From Azoarcus olearius (GTDB lineage: Bacteria > Pseudomonadota > Gammaproteobacteria > Burkholderiales > Rhodocyclaceae), in contig NZ_CP016210.1 in the NCBI RefSeq assembly GCF_001682385.1, forward strand, positions 1,612,001 through 1,676,000: DNA of 64,000 nucleotides, in the 5' to 3' direction. The number at the start of each line of letters is the position of its first letter. The stretch's first letter is position 1. The notes under the pieces are model-generated. The model searched no databases, was not told where the DNA came from, and saw nothing but the letters and a program-made list of their open reading frames with translations. This document shows positions 11,621 through 21,606 of the stretch, in pieces. The position numbers were made by a program, and so were the translations under genes.

Positions 11621-13096
11621 ATGAACTTTGTTGTCCCCGACTTCTACCCCGCGACGGCGGAGATCTTCGTCGCCGTGATGGCGCTCGTGATCATGCTGGC
11701 GACGACCTTCGCGCGCAGCGTGGCGCGGGGTCTCGCCTACGGTCTCACGCTGGTGACGCTGATCGGCGCCGCGATCATCACCTACAACACCGCTAATCCG
11801 CGGGCGGTCACGACGTTCAGCAACATGTTCATCGGCGACCTGCTCGGCGATGTGCTGAAGCTGCTGATCTACTTCTCGATGGCGGTGGCACTGCTCTACG
11901 GCCGCAGCTATCTGGCGGATCGCAAGCTCGACAAGCCCGAGTACTACGTCCTGGCGCTGCTGATGACGCTGGGCATGATGGTCATGGTGACCTCCAACCA
12001 CCTGCTGTCGATGTACATCGGTCTGGAGCTGATGTCGCTGTCGCTGTACGCGCTGGTCGCATTCGACCGCGATTCGGCGCGCGGCACCGAAGCGGCAATG
12101 AAGTACTTCGTGCTCGGTGCGCTCGCTTCGGGTCTGCTGCTTTACGGCATGTCGATGCTCTACGGCGCGACCGGCACGCTGGAGATTTCGGGCATTGCCA
12201 AGTCGGTGTACAACCAGGCCGCCAATGACACGGTGCTGCTGTTCGGTCTTGTCTTCCTGATGGCGGGCATCTGCTTCAAGCTGGGCGTCGTGCCCTTCCA
12301 CATGTGGATCCCCGATGTCTATCACGGTGCCAACACCGCGGTCACGCTGATCATCGCAACCGCGCCCAAGTTGGCTGCGTTCGCGATGGCGGTGCGCCTG
12401 CTGGTCTGGGGCCTGTTCGATGTCGCCGAGCAGTGGCAGACGATGCTGATGTTCGTTGCGGTGCTGTCCATCGTGCTGGGCAACCTCGCCGCGATCGCGC
12501 AGACCAATCTGAAGCGGATGCTGGCCTACTCGGGCATCTCGCACATGGGTTTCATGCTGCTCGGACTCCTGTCCGGCGTGGTGGATGGTGATCCGCACTA
12601 CGCGCTCGACGCCTACAGCGCGGCCATGTTCTACGCCATCTCCTACGTGATCATGAGCCTCGCGTCCTTCGGCATGATCATCCTGTTGTCGCGCGCTGGC
12701 TTCGAAGCCGAGAACATCGACGACTTCAAGGGGCTGAACAAGCGCAGTCCGTGGTTTGCTGCGATGATGATGTTCGTGATGTTCTCGATGGCCGGCATCC
12801 CGTTCTTCATCGGTTTCTTTGCCAAGCTTGCGGTACTGCAGGCGGTCGTGGCGGCGGGCTACATCTGGGTGGCCGTGGTCGCGGTACTGATGTCGGTGAT
12901 CGGCGCGTTCTACTACCTGCGTCTGGTCAAAGTCATGTACTTCGATGAACCGGCCGATGCAACGCCGATTCAGGCGCCGGCCGAACTGCGGGTGTTCCTG
13001 TCCGCGAATGGCCTGGCGATTGCCGCGATCGGGCTCGCACCGCAAGGTGTGATGACGCTCTGCACCTTCGTGCTGCTGGCATCCACCCAGCCCTGA
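11621..13096 (+). CDS. nuoN: NADH-quinone oxidoreductase subunit N
   Basis: Third antiporter-like subunit of complex I and the last gene of the nuo operon here. It has 491 residues. Signatures include [20 protein letters not shown] and [19 protein letters not shown], which hold the conserved glutamate and lysine. A long hairpin starts 16 bases after the stop, so the operon most likely ends here. Confidence 0.97.
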   Translation: MNFVVPDFYPATAEIFVAVMALVIMLATTFARSVARGLAYGLTLVTLIGAAIITYNTANPRAVTTFSNMFIGDLLGDVLKLLIYFSMAVALLYGRSYLADRKLDKPEYYVLALLMTLGMMVMVTSNHLLSMYIGLELMSLSLYALVAFDRDSARGTEAAMKYFVLGALASGLLLYGMSMLYGATGTLEISGIAKSVYNQAANDTVLLFGLVFLMAGICFKLGVVPFHMWIPDVYHGANTAVTLIIATAPKLAAFAMAVRLLVWGLFDVAEQWQTMLMFVAVLSIVLGNLAAIAQTNLKRMLAYSGISHMGFMLLGLLSGVVDGDPHYALDAYSAAMFYAISYVIMSLASFGMIILLSRAGFEAENIDDFKGLNKRSPWFAAMMMFVMFSMAGIPFFIGFFAKLAVLQAVVAAGYIWVAVVAVLMSVIGAFYYLRLVKVMYFDEPADATPIQAPAELRVFLSANGLAIAAIGLAPQGVMTLCTFVLLASTQP

Positions 13097-13112
13097 CCCG
13101 GCACACCTTACC

Positions 13113-13153
13113 CGACGACGCCGACGCGGATCATTCCGTCGTCGGCGTTGTCG
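13113..13153 (+). terminator. Hairpin ending the nuo operon
   Basis: A 14-bp stem pairs 13113-13126 with 13140-13153, with one G-T wobble. The loop can itself pair (CGGA/TCCG). Only a short T run (TTT) follows, so this may be a terminator or an attenuator read through into the NUDIX gene. It lies between the nuoN stop and the next ribosome binding site. Confidence 0.65.
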
Positions 13154-13183
13154 TTTCCGGTTCCTACATTCACGAGGTTGTTG

Positions 13184-13735
13184 ATGAGCGCGCAAATCGA
13201 GGATCCGCTTACCGAGCACGAGTTGAGCACGGAGCCGGTGTTCGACGGCAAGCTGCTGAAGGTGAAACGGGATCAGGTCCGCTTGCCGGACGGCAAGCAG
13301 TCGATGCGGGAGTACGTGCGCCACCCGGGTGCAGTGGCGATCGTCGCCGTGATGGCGGATGGCCGCTTGGTGTTCGAAAGGCAGTTCCGCTATCCGTTGC
13401 GGCGGAGTTTTCTGGAAGTGCCGGCCGGCAAGATCGATCCTGGCGAGCCGATCCTTGCCTGCGCCCAGCGCGAACTGCGCGAGGAAACCGGCTTCCAGGC
13501 GGCAGAGTGGTTGCACCTGGGGCAGATCCATCCGTGCATCGGCTATTCCGATGAGCGGATCGAGGTGTTCTTCGCGACCGGATTGACCGAGGTCGGCAAT
13601 GCACTCGACGAAGGCGAGTTTCTTGAGGTGCTAGGCCTTTCGCCCGCGGAGGCGAGAGCGGGGGTGCTGGAGGGACGTATCACCGACGCGAAGACGATCG
13701 CCGCGCTGTATCTGGCTGAGCCGCATCTGCGCTGA
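13184..13735 (+). CDS. NUDIX hydrolase, ADP-ribose pyrophosphatase type
   Basis: Likely hydrolyses ADP-ribose or a related nucleoside diphosphate sugar to AMP plus ribose 5-phosphate. The protein has 183 residues. The Nudix box is complete: G-K-I-D-P-G-E followed by RELREETGF, giving the magnesium-binding REXXEE core. The N-terminal beta-rich part (VKRDQVRLPDGK, VAIVAVMADGRLVFERQFR) is typical of the NudF/ADPRase branch. I chose the ATG at 13184 because GAGG stands 6 bases before it. A TTG 36 bases upstream in frame would run back into the nuo terminator hairpin. Substrate is inferred. Confidence 0.88.
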   Translation: MSAQIEDPLTEHELSTEPVFDGKLLKVKRDQVRLPDGKQSMREYVRHPGAVAIVAVMADGRLVFERQFRYPLRRSFLEVPAGKIDPGEPILACAQRELREETGFQAAEWLHLGQIHPCIGYSDERIEVFFATGLTEVGNALDEGEFLEVLGLSPAEARAGVLEGRITDAKTIAALYLAEPHLR

Positions 13736-13756
13736 GCGCCGGGGGTTGAGAAAAAA

Positions 13757-13790
13757 GAAACGCCGGACCAAGGTCCGGCGTTTCCTTTTA
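13757..13790. terminator. Bidirectional rho-independent terminator
   Basis: A perfect 13-bp inverted repeat pairs 13757-13769 with 13772-13784 around an AA centre. It is followed on the plus strand by CTTTT, and preceded by six A residues that become a T run on the minus strand. It can therefore end both the NUDIX transcript and the convergent ribonucleotide reductase transcript. Confidence 0.92.
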
Positions 13791-13831
13791 CGGCAGCACG
13801 GGGGCCTGCGCCCCCGCCGACCGGTGCGCGC

Positions 13832-16708
13832 TTAGCCGCAGGTGCCGACGGCACCGCAGGCGGTGCAGAAGTCGCAGCCATCCTTGCGGATCACCGTGTG
13901 GTTCCCGCATTCCTTGCACTGCGCACCCTGCATCAGCTTCGGTTCGCTGTCGTCGCGCGGCGCTTCGAGGATGCCCATTTCGCGCTTCGGATAGCCCTTT
14001 TCGTCCAGCACGCCCAGCATCGCGTAGCGGTGGATGATCAGTTGGGCCATGTAGGCGACGGTGCTGGGGTAGTTCTGCTGGCGACGCGTGCCGGGCACGA
14101 AAGCCATGAAGTCGCCCAGCGGCTCCGGGTAGTTCAGCAGCTTGCGCAGCTTCATGCCGATCCAGGCGGGGTCCATCACGCGCATGTCGAGCGACAGGAT
14201 GCGGGTCAGGCCGTCGAGCGCACGCGGGTAGTTGCCGGACAGCCAGACCGAGTACGGACGGGTGGTGCCCGCGGAATAGTCGTCCTGCGCTGGCAGGGTG
14301 ATTTCCTTCAGGCCGAGCACGAAGTCTTCGCCGGTGGCCGGGTTGTAGATGTCCACCGTCCACGACAGGGTGCCGTCGGTGCCGGTCTTGGGCTCTTCCA
14401 GGCTGAACAGGGTGTCCAGCACCGGCGTGGGGCCTTCCTTCTCGAAAGCGCCGAGCTTCTCGCAGCGGTAGTTCACCACCTGGGCGAAGGCGGAGACGAC
14501 ACCCGGGAAGAGCTTCTTCTCGCCGTGCGGCGGGAAGGGCATCTCGAAGGATTTTTCACCGACCGTGCGGGCCAGCGTATCGAGCTTGAGCTTGAGCCAG
14601 CCGTGGTCGTTGGCGCGCATGTCCATCGACAGCGTCTTGGCCACGGCACCCAGGCCGCGCGGCTGGTCGGCACCGTTCACCCAGACTTCAAACGGGAAGG
14701 TGCCGCCATTGGTGCCGAACTGGCCGACGAAGAGGGCGAAGTCGCCCGCTGGCGTGCCGAGCATGTAGGTCCACGCCAGGTTGCCGTCGGGCAGTTCCGG
14801 GCGGCCCGGCCAGCGCAGCGACGCGAGCACCGGCGCCGGCAGGCTCTTGATCGACAGGCGCTTGTTGGCGTCGGGAATTTCGACGTCGTGCGGTTGCTTC
14901 TGCTCGCTGGTGGGCGCGACCGACAGCACCGAACCGAGCACCGAGTTGGGGCGGTAGGTGGCCAGACCCTTCAGACCCGCCTTCCAGGCGGTCAGGTAGA
15001 GGTCTTCGAAATCCGCGTACGGGTAGTCCTCGGGGACGTTCACCGTCTTGGAGATCGAGGTGTCGATGTAGGGCGCAACCGCGGCCACCATGTCCTTGTG
15101 GGCCTGGGCCGAGATTTCCAGCGCGGTGACGAAGTACGACGGCAGTTGCTCGACATTGCCGCCGAGGTGCTTGTAGAGCCGCCATGCGTAGTCTTCGACG
15201 GCGTACTCCTTGAACGTGCCGTCCGCCATGCGCTTGCGGCGGGTATAGGTGTAGGAGAACGGCGGTTCGATGCCGTTGGACGCGTTGTCGGCGAAGGCCA
15301 GCGAGATGGTGCCGGTCGGCGCGATGGACAGCAGGTGCGAGTTGCGGATGCCGTGCTTGCGGATCTTGTCCTTTACCTCGGCCGGCAGGCGCGAGGCGAA
15401 GTTGCCGCCGGACAGGTACATGTCGGCGTTGAACAGCGGGAAGGCGCCGCGTTCCTTGGCCAGCTCGGTGGAGGCGAGGTAGGCGCGGTTGCGCATGTAT
15501 TCGGAAATCTTGCGTGCTTCCTCGCGCGCTTCGTCGCTGTCGTAACGCTTGCCGAGCATGATCAGCGCATCGCCCAGACCCGTGAAGCCGAGGCCGACGC
15601 GGCGCTTGGAGTCCGCCTCGCGCTGCTGCTGTTCGAGCGGCCAGTGGGTCGCGTCGAGCACATTGTCGAGCATGCGGATCGAGACGTCGACCACCTTGCC
15701 GAACGCCGCGTAGTCGAACTCGGCCTTGTCGGTGAACGGATTCTTGACGAAGGGCGTCAGGTTGACCGAGCCGAGGCAGCAGCAGCCATAGGGCGGCAGC
15801 GGCTGCTCGGCGCACGGGTTGGTCGCCTCGATGGTTTCGCAGTAGTACAGGTTGTTGTCCTGGTTCATGCGGTCCAGGAACAGGATGCCCGGTTCGGCGT
15901 GGTCGTAGGTCGAGCGCATCACCTGGTCCCACAGCGCGCGTGCCGGCACCTTGCGGTACACCCAGCGGCCGTCATCGCGCTGGTAGGCACCGGCCGCCTT
16001 CAGCTCGTCGGAAGGCTCGGACTTGTGCGTCAGCTCGATGTCGCCATCGGATTCGACCGCGCGCATGAAGTCGTCGGTGACGCCCACCGAGATGTTGAAG
16101 TTGGTGAGGTCGCCGTGGTCCTTGGCGTGGATGAATTCCTCGATGTCCGGGTGGTCGCAGCGCAGCACGCCCATTTGCGCGCCGCGGCGGGCGCCGGCGG
16201 ATTCCACGGTTTCGCAGGAACGGTCGAACACCCGCATGTAGGACACCGGGCCCGACGCATTGGAGGCGGTGCCGCGCACCATCGCGCCCTTCGGACGGAT
16301 GGAGGAGAAGTCGTAGCCGACGCCGCCACCGCGGCGCATGGTTTCGGCCGCTTGCGCGAGCGCGGTATAGATGCCGGGGCGGCCATCGACCGCCTCGGTG
16401 ACCGAGTCGCCGACGGGCTGGACGAAGCAGTTGATCAGGGTCGCGGCAAGCGAGGTGCCGGCAGCGCTGTTGATGCGGCCCGCGGGCACGAAGCCTTTCT
16501 CCTGCGCCTCCAGGAACTTGGCTTCCCAGTGGGCGCGCTTCTCTTCGGGTTCTCTCGCGGCGAGCGCCCGGGCGACCCGGCGGCGCACTTCGGTGACGCT
16601 TTGTTCGTCGCCTTTGGCGTATTTTTCGAGCAGGACTTCGCCCGAGATTTCTTGCGGCAGGAGGGTGGTGGCGTCGCGTTTGGCCGGGCTCTGGGTCGTC
16701 GTGCTCAT
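13832..16708 (-). CDS. nrdJ: Adenosylcobalamin-dependent (class II) ribonucleoside-diphosphate reductase
   Basis: Makes deoxyribonucleotides without needing oxygen, using coenzyme B12 to make the thiyl radical. It has 958 residues. The active-site region reads [20 protein letters not shown], with the N-x-C-x-E catalytic triad, and an early cysteine occurs in [11 protein letters not shown] for the redox pair. After the barrel come two TSCPD-type domains in tandem (about residues 645-745 and 770-890). A C-terminal zinc-ribbon-like tail with CKECG and CDFCTACG ends in CG and probably carries the reducing cysteines. I see no B12 riboswitch upstream, but a good NrdR box lies about 120 bases before the start. 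No nrdAB or nrdDG is seen in the window. Confidence 0.95.
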   Translation of the reverse strand: MSTTTQSPAKRDATTLLPQEISGEVLLEKYAKGDEQSVTEVRRRVARALAAREPEEKRAHWEAKFLEAQEKGFVPAGRINSAAGTSLAATLINCFVQPVGDSVTEAVDGRPGIYTALAQAAETMRRGGGVGYDFSSIRPKGAMVRGTASNASGPVSYMRVFDRSCETVESAGARRGAQMGVLRCDHPDIEEFIHAKDHGDLTNFNISVGVTDDFMRAVESDGDIELTHKSEPSDELKAAGAYQRDDGRWVYRKVPARALWDQVMRSTYDHAEPGILFLDRMNQDNNLYYCETIEATNPCAEQPLPPYGCCCLGSVNLTPFVKNPFTDKAEFDYAAFGKVVDVSIRMLDNVLDATHWPLEQQQREADSKRRVGLGFTGLGDALIMLGKRYDSDEAREEARKISEYMRNRAYLASTELAKERGAFPLFNADMYLSGGNFASRLPAEVKDKIRKHGIRNSHLLSIAPTGTISLAFADNASNGIEPPFSYTYTRRKRMADGTFKEYAVEDYAWRLYKHLGGNVEQLPSYFVTALEISAQAHKDMVAAVAPYIDTSISKTVNVPEDYPYADFEDLYLTAWKAGLKGLATYRPNSVLGSVLSVAPTSEQKQPHDVEIPDANKRLSIKSLPAPVLASLRWPGRPELPDGNLAWTYMLGTPAGDFALFVGQFGTNGGTFPFEVWVNGADQPRGLGAVAKTLSMDMRANDHGWLKLKLDTLARTVGEKSFEMPFPPHGEKKLFPGVVSAFAQVVNYRCEKLGAFEKEGPTPVLDTLFSLEEPKTGTDGTLSWTVDIYNPATGEDFVLGLKEITLPAQDDYSAGTTRPYSVWLSGNYPRALDGLTRILSLDMRVMDPAWIGMKLRKLLNYPEPLGDFMAFVPGTRRQQNYPSTVAYMAQLIIHRYAMLGVLDEKGYPKREMGILEAPRDDSEPKLMQGAQCKECGNHTVIRKDGCDFCTACGAVGTCG

Positions 16709-16830
16709 GGCTTCCCTTAGTGTTGTTAAGCCGTGGAAGGATAGCCGCTAACGGGTGATTTTCCAAATAAATAAAAAATCATAAAAATCAAATATATAAG
16801 GTTTTCGCTTGTGCGCAAGACAAAAATGCA

Positions 16831-16846
16831 CCACTAGATGTAGTAG
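16831..16846. promoter_or_regulatory. Candidate NrdR box upstream of nrdJ
   Basis: The 16-mer CCACTAGATGTAGTAG matches the published NrdR box pattern acaCwAtATaTwGtgt at every invariant position (C4, A6, A8, T9, T11, G13). NrdR represses ribonucleotide reductase genes in response to ATP/dATP, which fits the neighbouring nrdJ. Only one clear copy is seen. Functional NrdR sites usually come as a pair, so the second copy may be weak or absent. Confidence 0.7.
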
Positions 16847-16989
16847 CGTGGCGCAAGGGGTTTTTGACCTGAAAACCCTGAAAATCCGCGAGCTTGCAGC
16901 GCGCTGTGCAAGCGGTTTCATCGTTATGGGGACGCCCGCATGCGGCTCGCGGCCCGACCGTGTTGCAGATGCACATGGATTAGCGCACC

Positions 16990-16995
16990 TATAAT
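16990..16995 (+). promoter_or_regulatory. Possible -10 element for the hox operon
   Basis: TATAAT is a perfect sigma-70 -10 hexamer, with a predicted start around 17002 and the AAGGGA ribosome binding site of hoxF inside a short leader. No good -35 is found at 16-18 bases, which would suit an activator-dependent promoter. I looked for a sigma-54 -24/-12 element, common at hydrogenase genes, and did not see one here. Confidence 0.45.
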
Positions 16996-17025
16996 GGTGA
17001 CGCTCTGCTAGCAAGGGACAGCGCC

Positions 17026-18834
17026 ATGCAACCCACAGATGTACACGCCGGTGTGGCCGCCGCCGTGCAGCGCCACGGCGCCGCGCCGTCGTCGCTGTTG
17101 CAGGTGCTGATTGCGGTGCAGGACCGGCTCGGTTATCTCGCGCCCTCCGCCTTGACCGAGGTCGCCGCGGCGCTCGACCTACCCCGCGCCCATGTGGAGG
17201 GCGTCGCCGGCTTTTACAGCTTTCTCCATACCTCTCCGGCGGGGCGTTACCGCATCCTGTTTGCCGACAACGTCATCGAGCGCATGCAGGGCTCGGCGGA
17301 GTTGATGCATGCACTGTGCGGCAAGTTGTGGGTCGAGCCCGGCCGCGTGTCCGAGGATGGCCTGGTCGGGGTGGCGCCGACATCGTGCATCGGCATGGGC
17401 GACCAGGGGCCGGCCGCGCTGGTGAACGGGCGGCCAGTCACGCGCCTGACCCATGCCCGCATCAACGAGATCGCCGAACTGGTGCGCCGCGAGGTGCCGC
17501 TCGAACAGTGGCCGGCTGCGTTCTTCACGGTGGACGACAACGTCCGTCGCACCGACGCCTTGCTCGGCACCCGGCTGGCCGCGGGCGACGCGCTCGCGGC
17601 GGCGCTGAGGATGGGGCGGTCCGGGTGGCTGGACGAGATGCAACGCTCCACTCTGCGCGGACGCGGCGGGGCGGGTTTCACCACCGCGGTCAAATGGACC
17701 GCCTGCCGCGATGCCGCCGGGCCGCAGAAGGTCGTCGTGTGCAATGCGGACGAAGGCGAGCCCGGCACCTTCAAGGACAGGCTGCTGCTCACGCGCATGG
17801 CCGATGCGGTGTTCGAAGGCATGACGCTGGCCGCCTGGGCAACCGGCGCCCAGCTCGGCCTGCTTTATCTGCGTGGCGAGTACCGCTACCTGCTCGATGC
17901 CCTCAACGCCACGCTGACGCAGCGCCGTGCCGCCGGACTGCTCGGGCGCAACATCCTGGGCGAGGCGGGGTTCGACTTCGACATCGCCATCCACCTCGGC
18001 GCGGGCGCCTATATCTGTGGCGAGGAGACGGCCCTGCTCGAGTCGCTGGAGGGCAAGCGCGGCACCCCGCGCATCCGCCCGCCATTCCCGGTCACCCACG
18101 GCTATCTCGGCCGTCCCACCGTGGTGAACAACGTGGAAACCCTGGCCAAGACCTGTCTCATCGCCTGTGGCGGCGGGGCGGCCTTTGCCGCCACCGGCAC
18201 CGCGCAATCCACCGGCACCAAACTGCTGTCCATCTCCGGCGATTGTGCCGCGCCCGGCATCTACGAGTACCCCTTCGGCGTCACCGTGGAGCGCGTGCTC
18301 GAAGACTGCGGCGCCTCCGATACCCAGGCGGTGCAGGTGGGCGGCGCGGCGGGCATCACGCTGGCCGCGTACGAGTTCCAGCGCCGTATCGCGTTCGAGG
18401 ACGTTCCCACCGCGGGCGCATTCATGGTGTTCGACTCCGGGCGCGATCTGTTCGAGGTCGCGCGCAACTTCGTCGCCTTCTTCGCCCACGAAAGCTGCGG
18501 CTTCTGCACGCCGTGCCGCGTGGGGACGGGGTTGCTGAAGGCCGCGATGGACAAGTTCGCCAGCGGGCACGGCAGCCGGGGCGATCTCGCCGACATCGAG
18601 TGGATCGACCGCCTGCTGAAGAACGCAAGCCATTGCGGCCTCGGCGCCTCGGCACCTAACCCGGTGCTCGATACGCTGTTGAAGTTCCGCCCCTTCTACG
18701 AGCGCCGGATGCAGACGGCGGACTTCGAGCCGGCCTTCGATCTCGATCAGGCCTTGGCGCCGGCGCGCCGCGTCAGCGGCCGCAACGATGCGGCTGCCCA
18801 CCTCGCCGCCCGCGCAACCGGAGACGCATCATGA
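17026..18834 (+). CDS. hoxF: NAD-reducing [NiFe] hydrogenase, diaphorase subunit HoxF
   Basis: NAD(H)-reactive flavoprotein subunit of the cytoplasmic bidirectional hydrogenase (group 3d). It has 602 residues: a NuoE-like domain (about 1-165) fused to a NuoF-like domain. The FMN/NAD site is complete, with LRGRGGAGF and [14 protein letters not shown], and the [4Fe-4S] ligands read CGFCTPC plus a later cysteine in NASHCGLG. In the NuoE-like part only Cys121 (SCIGMGDQ) lines up with the four cluster ligands of the NuoE in this window. The others are replaced, so this domain's [2Fe-2S] cluster is doubtful. It overlaps hoxU by 4 bases. Confidence 0.93.
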   Translation: MQPTDVHAGVAAAVQRHGAAPSSLLQVLIAVQDRLGYLAPSALTEVAAALDLPRAHVEGVAGFYSFLHTSPAGRYRILFADNVIERMQGSAELMHALCGKLWVEPGRVSEDGLVGVAPTSCIGMGDQGPAALVNGRPVTRLTHARINEIAELVRREVPLEQWPAAFFTVDDNVRRTDALLGTRLAAGDALAAALRMGRSGWLDEMQRSTLRGRGGAGFTTAVKWTACRDAAGPQKVVVCNADEGEPGTFKDRLLLTRMADAVFEGMTLAAWATGAQLGLLYLRGEYRYLLDALNATLTQRRAAGLLGRNILGEAGFDFDIAIHLGAGAYICGEETALLESLEGKRGTPRIRPPFPVTHGYLGRPTVVNNVETLAKTCLIACGGGAAFAATGTAQSTGTKLLSISGDCAAPGIYEYPFGVTVERVLEDCGASDTQAVQVGGAAGITLAAYEFQRRIAFEDVPTAGAFMVFDSGRDLFEVARNFVAFFAHESCGFCTPCRVGTGLLKAAMDKFASGHGSRGDLADIEWIDRLLKNASHCGLGASAPNPVLDTLLKFRPFYERRMQTADFEPAFDLDQALAPARRVSGRNDAAAHLAARATGDAS

Positions 18835-19535
18835 AACGCCAGTTCCTGTTCGACGGCCGTCCTGTGCCCTTCGACGAGGGCCAGACCATCCTGCAGGCGG
18901 CGCGCGCCGCCGGCCACTACATCCCGCATCTGTGCTGGCACCCGGACTTTCCGCCGCACGGTTCCTGCAAGCTGTGCACCGTGAAGGTGGGCGGGCGGCA
19001 TGTGTCCTCGTGCGCGTTTCCGGCACGCGAGGGCATGGAGGTCGAAAGCGATACGCCGGAGATCAATGCCGAGCGCCGCGCGCTGCTGCAGATGCTGTTC
19101 GTGGAGGGCAACCACTTCTGTCCCGGGTGCGAGAAGAGCGGCAACTGCCAGTTGCAGGCACTGGCCTACGATCTCGAGATGACCACGCCGCGCTTCCCCC
19201 ATTTCTATCCGGATCGCCCGGTCGATGCCTCGCACCCCGACGTGCTGCTCGATTTCAACCGTTGCATTTTCTGCGAGTTGTGCGTGCGGGCCAGCCGCGA
19301 GGTCGACGGCAAGAACGTGTTTGCGCTCGGCGGCCGCGGGTTGGGCAAGCACCTGGTCGTCAATGCCGAAACCGGCCGGCTGGCCGACACCACGCTGGCT
19401 GCCGACGACCTTGCCGCCAACATCTGCCCGGTCGGCGTGATCCTCAAGAAGCGCGTCGGGTTCGCGGTGCCGATCGGCGAACGGACCTACGACGCTGAGC
19501 CGATCCACGTGCATGCCATGGAGCGCGACACATGA
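18831..19535 (+). CDS. hoxU: NAD-reducing hydrogenase, diaphorase small subunit HoxU
   Basis: Iron-sulfur relay subunit homologous to the N-terminal part of NuoG. It connects HoxF to the hydrogenase module. It has 234 residues. A plant-type [2Fe-2S] domain shows CWHPDF, CKLC and a fourth cysteine in VSSCAF. Then come HFCPGC with CQLQ (HxxxCxxC type) and CIFCELC with CPVGV for [4Fe-4S] clusters. It overlaps hoxF and hoxY by 4 bases each, so the subunits are probably co-translated. Confidence 0.93.
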   Translation: MKRQFLFDGRPVPFDEGQTILQAARAAGHYIPHLCWHPDFPPHGSCKLCTVKVGGRHVSSCAFPAREGMEVESDTPEINAERRALLQMLFVEGNHFCPGCEKSGNCQLQALAYDLEMTTPRFPHFYPDRPVDASHPDVLLDFNRCIFCELCVRASREVDGKNVFALGGRGLGKHLVVNAETGRLADTTLAADDLAANICPVGVILKKRVGFAVPIGERTYDAEPIHVHAMERDT

Positions 19536-20104
19536 CCGAGCCGTCCGCGCAGGAGAAGCGGCCCGAACCGGCCCGCTTGCGCATCGCCACCGCGTCGCTG
19601 GCGGGCTGCTTCGGCTGCCACATGTCGCTGCTCGACATCGACGAGCGGATCTTCGAACTGGCGGCCAAGGTCGAGTTCGACCGCTCCCCGCTCACCGACA
19701 TCAAGCACTGCGGCCCGTGCGACATCGGCCTGATCGAAGGCGGCGTGTGCAATGCCGAAAACGTCCATGTGCTGCGAGAGTTCCGCCGCAACTGCAAGAC
19801 GCTGGTGGCGGTGGGCGCGTGCGCGATCAACGGCGGGCTGCCGGCGCAGCGCAACCACCTCGACGTGGGCGCCTGCCTGCAGGAGGTGTATTGCTACCGC
19901 GAGGGGCTGGACGGCGCCGGCGTGCCGGACGACCCCGAACTGCCGCTGCTGCTGGACAAGGTGAGACCGATCCACGAAGTGGTGCGGGTCGACTACTTCC
20001 TGCCGGGCTGCCCGCCCTCGGGCGATGCGATCTGGAAATTCCTGTCCGACCTCGTGGCCGGCCGCACCCCGCGGCTGCCCTACGCATTGATGCATTTCGA
20101 CTGA
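19532..20104 (+). CDS. hoxY: NAD-reducing hydrogenase small subunit HoxY
   Basis: Small subunit of the [NiFe] module, holding the proximal [4Fe-4S] cluster next to the active site. It has 190 residues and no Tat signal, consistent with a cytoplasmic enzyme. Ligand-type cysteines are seen in LAGCFGCHMS, HCGPCD, VGACAING and PGCPPSG, the normal pattern for this family. It is followed 7 bases later by hoxH. Confidence 0.93.
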   Translation: MTEPSAQEKRPEPARLRIATASLAGCFGCHMSLLDIDERIFELAAKVEFDRSPLTDIKHCGPCDIGLIEGGVCNAENVHVLREFRRNCKTLVAVGACAINGGLPAQRNHLDVGACLQEVYCYREGLDGAGVPDDPELPLLLDKVRPIHEVVRVDYFLPGCPPSGDAIWKFLSDLVAGRTPRLPYALMHFD

Positions 20105-20111
20105 GCCGGCG

Positions 20112-21575
20112 ATGAGCGAACACCTTCAACCGACAGTGCAGCAGGACGGCCTGCGCCGGGTCGCGATCGACCCGGTGTCGCGCGTGGAAGGCCATGGCAA
20201 GGTCACGCTGCTGCTCGATGCAGACGGCGAGGTGTGCGAGGCGCGCCTGCACATCGTCGAGTTCCGTGGCTTCGAGGTCTTCGTGCAGGGGCGGCCGTAC
20301 TGGGAAGTGCCGGTCATCGTGCAGCGCCTGTGCGGCATCTGCCCGGTCAGCCATCACCTTGCCGCGTGCAAGGCGCTCGACCACGTGGTGGGTGCCGCCC
20401 CGGTGCCGGCCAGCGCCGACCGCCTGCGCCGGCTGATGCACTACGGGCAGATCCTGCAGTCGCACGCGCTCCACTTCTTCCATCTGGCTTCGCCCGACCT
20501 GCTGTTCGGCTTCGACGCCGAACCCGCGCGGCGCAACATCCTCGCGGTCGCCGCCGCTTACCCGGAGATCGCGCGGCAAGGCGTAATGCTGCGCAAGTTC
20601 GGGCAGGAGGTCATCCGCGCCACGGCCGGCAAGCGCATCCACGGCACCGGCGCGGTGCCGGGCGGCATGAACCGCCATCTCGCGCCGGCCGACCATGCGC
20701 TGCTGTTGGCGGGCATCGACGAGGTGCTGACGTGGTGCCGCGGCGCAGTGGAACTGGTGCGCCGGCTGCACGACGCCGACGCCGCGTTCTACGACAGCTT
20801 CGGCACCGTGGCGTCGGGCTTCATGAGCCTGGTGGGGGAGGGCGGCGGGCTCGAGTTCTACGACGGCACGCTGCGCTTCCGTGATGCCGACGGGCAGATC
20901 GTCCGCGACGGCGTGGCCGATCGCGACTATCACCGCGTGCTGCGCGAGGCGGTGAAGCCCTGGAGCTACATGAAGTTTCCCTACCTCGCGGAGCGCGGGC
21001 CGGAGCAGGGCTGGTACAAGGTCGGGCCGCTGGCGCGGGTGCAGAACTGCGATTTCATTCCCACCCCGCTGGCCGAGTCCGAACGTCGCGCGTTCCTCGA
21101 TTACGGTGGCGGGCGCCCGCTGCATGCGCCGCTCGCCTACCACTGGGCACGCATGATCGAAATGCTGCACGCCGCCGAGCTGATCCGCGACCTGCTGGAG
21201 GACCCCGCGCTGTTGGCGGGGCCGCTGACCGCCGCGGGGCCGCGGGCAAGCGAGGGCGTCGGCGTCATCGAGGCACCGCGCGGTACGCTGATCCACCACT
21301 ACCGCGTGGGCGAGGACGACCTGGTGACGATGTGCAACCTGATCGTGTCGACGACCCACAACAACGAGGCGATGAACGCCGCGGTGCGGGCGGTGGCGCG
21401 CCAGACGGTGTCGAAGCAGACCTTGACCGAGGCGGCGCTGAACAGCATCGAGGTGGCAATCCGCGCCTTCGACCCCTGTCTGTCCTGCGCGACCCACGCG
21501 CTGGGCAGGATGCCGCTGGAGCTTGCGCTGGTGGGAGCCGACGGCGCACTGATCGAGCGGGTGCTGCGGGATTGA
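20112..21575 (+). CDS. hoxH: NAD-reducing hydrogenase large subunit HoxH
   Basis: Catalytic [NiFe] subunit that splits or makes H2. It has 487 residues. The two nickel-binding motifs are intact: CGICPVSHH near the N-terminus and DPCLSCATH at residues 454-462. The 25 residues after His462 match the C-terminal extension that a protease removes after metal insertion. The gene for such a protease (hoxW) follows directly. Hyp accessory genes needed to build the cofactor are not in the window and must lie elsewhere. Confidence 0.95.
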   Translation: MSEHLQPTVQQDGLRRVAIDPVSRVEGHGKVTLLLDADGEVCEARLHIVEFRGFEVFVQGRPYWEVPVIVQRLCGICPVSHHLAACKALDHVVGAAPVPASADRLRRLMHYGQILQSHALHFFHLASPDLLFGFDAEPARRNILAVAAAYPEIARQGVMLRKFGQEVIRATAGKRIHGTGAVPGGMNRHLAPADHALLLAGIDEVLTWCRGAVELVRRLHDADAAFYDSFGTVASGFMSLVGEGGGLEFYDGTLRFRDADGQIVRDGVADRDYHRVLREAVKPWSYMKFPYLAERGPEQGWYKVGPLARVQNCDFIPTPLAESERRAFLDYGGGRPLHAPLAYHWARMIEMLHAAELIRDLLEDPALLAGPLTAAGPRASEGVGVIEAPRGTLIHHYRVGEDDLVTMCNLIVSTTHNNEAMNAAVRAVARQTVSKQTLTEAALNSIEVAIRAFDPCLSCATHALGRMPLELALVGADGALIERVLRD

Positions 21576-21606
21576 TGCCGCCGGCAAAGGCGCGGCAACG
21601 GGAGAA

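Larger units (their letters stand above)
16709..17025. promoter_or_regulatory. Divergent intergenic region between nrdJ and hoxF
   Basis: This 317-bp gap holds the outward promoters of nrdJ (minus) and hoxF (plus). It has an AT-rich core at about 16761-16800, unlike the rest of the window. On the minus strand TTGCGC and TATATT are spaced by 16 bases within 16791-16818 and could be the nrdJ promoter. The NrdR box at 16831-16846 is just upstream of it. No reading frame in the gap looks like a gene. Confidence 0.6.

Noticed and set aside
13898-16720. A 940-codon open frame on the plus strand opposite nrdJ.
   Set aside because: Composition shadow of the reductase gene; no domain or motif, and it would run through the real nrdJ start region.
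16709-16830. A B12 riboswitch or FNR site before nrdJ.
   Set aside because: No B12-box-like sequence or conserved riboswitch core is seen. Only a half FNR site (TTGAT on the minus strand) occurs in AT-rich DNA without a matching second half.
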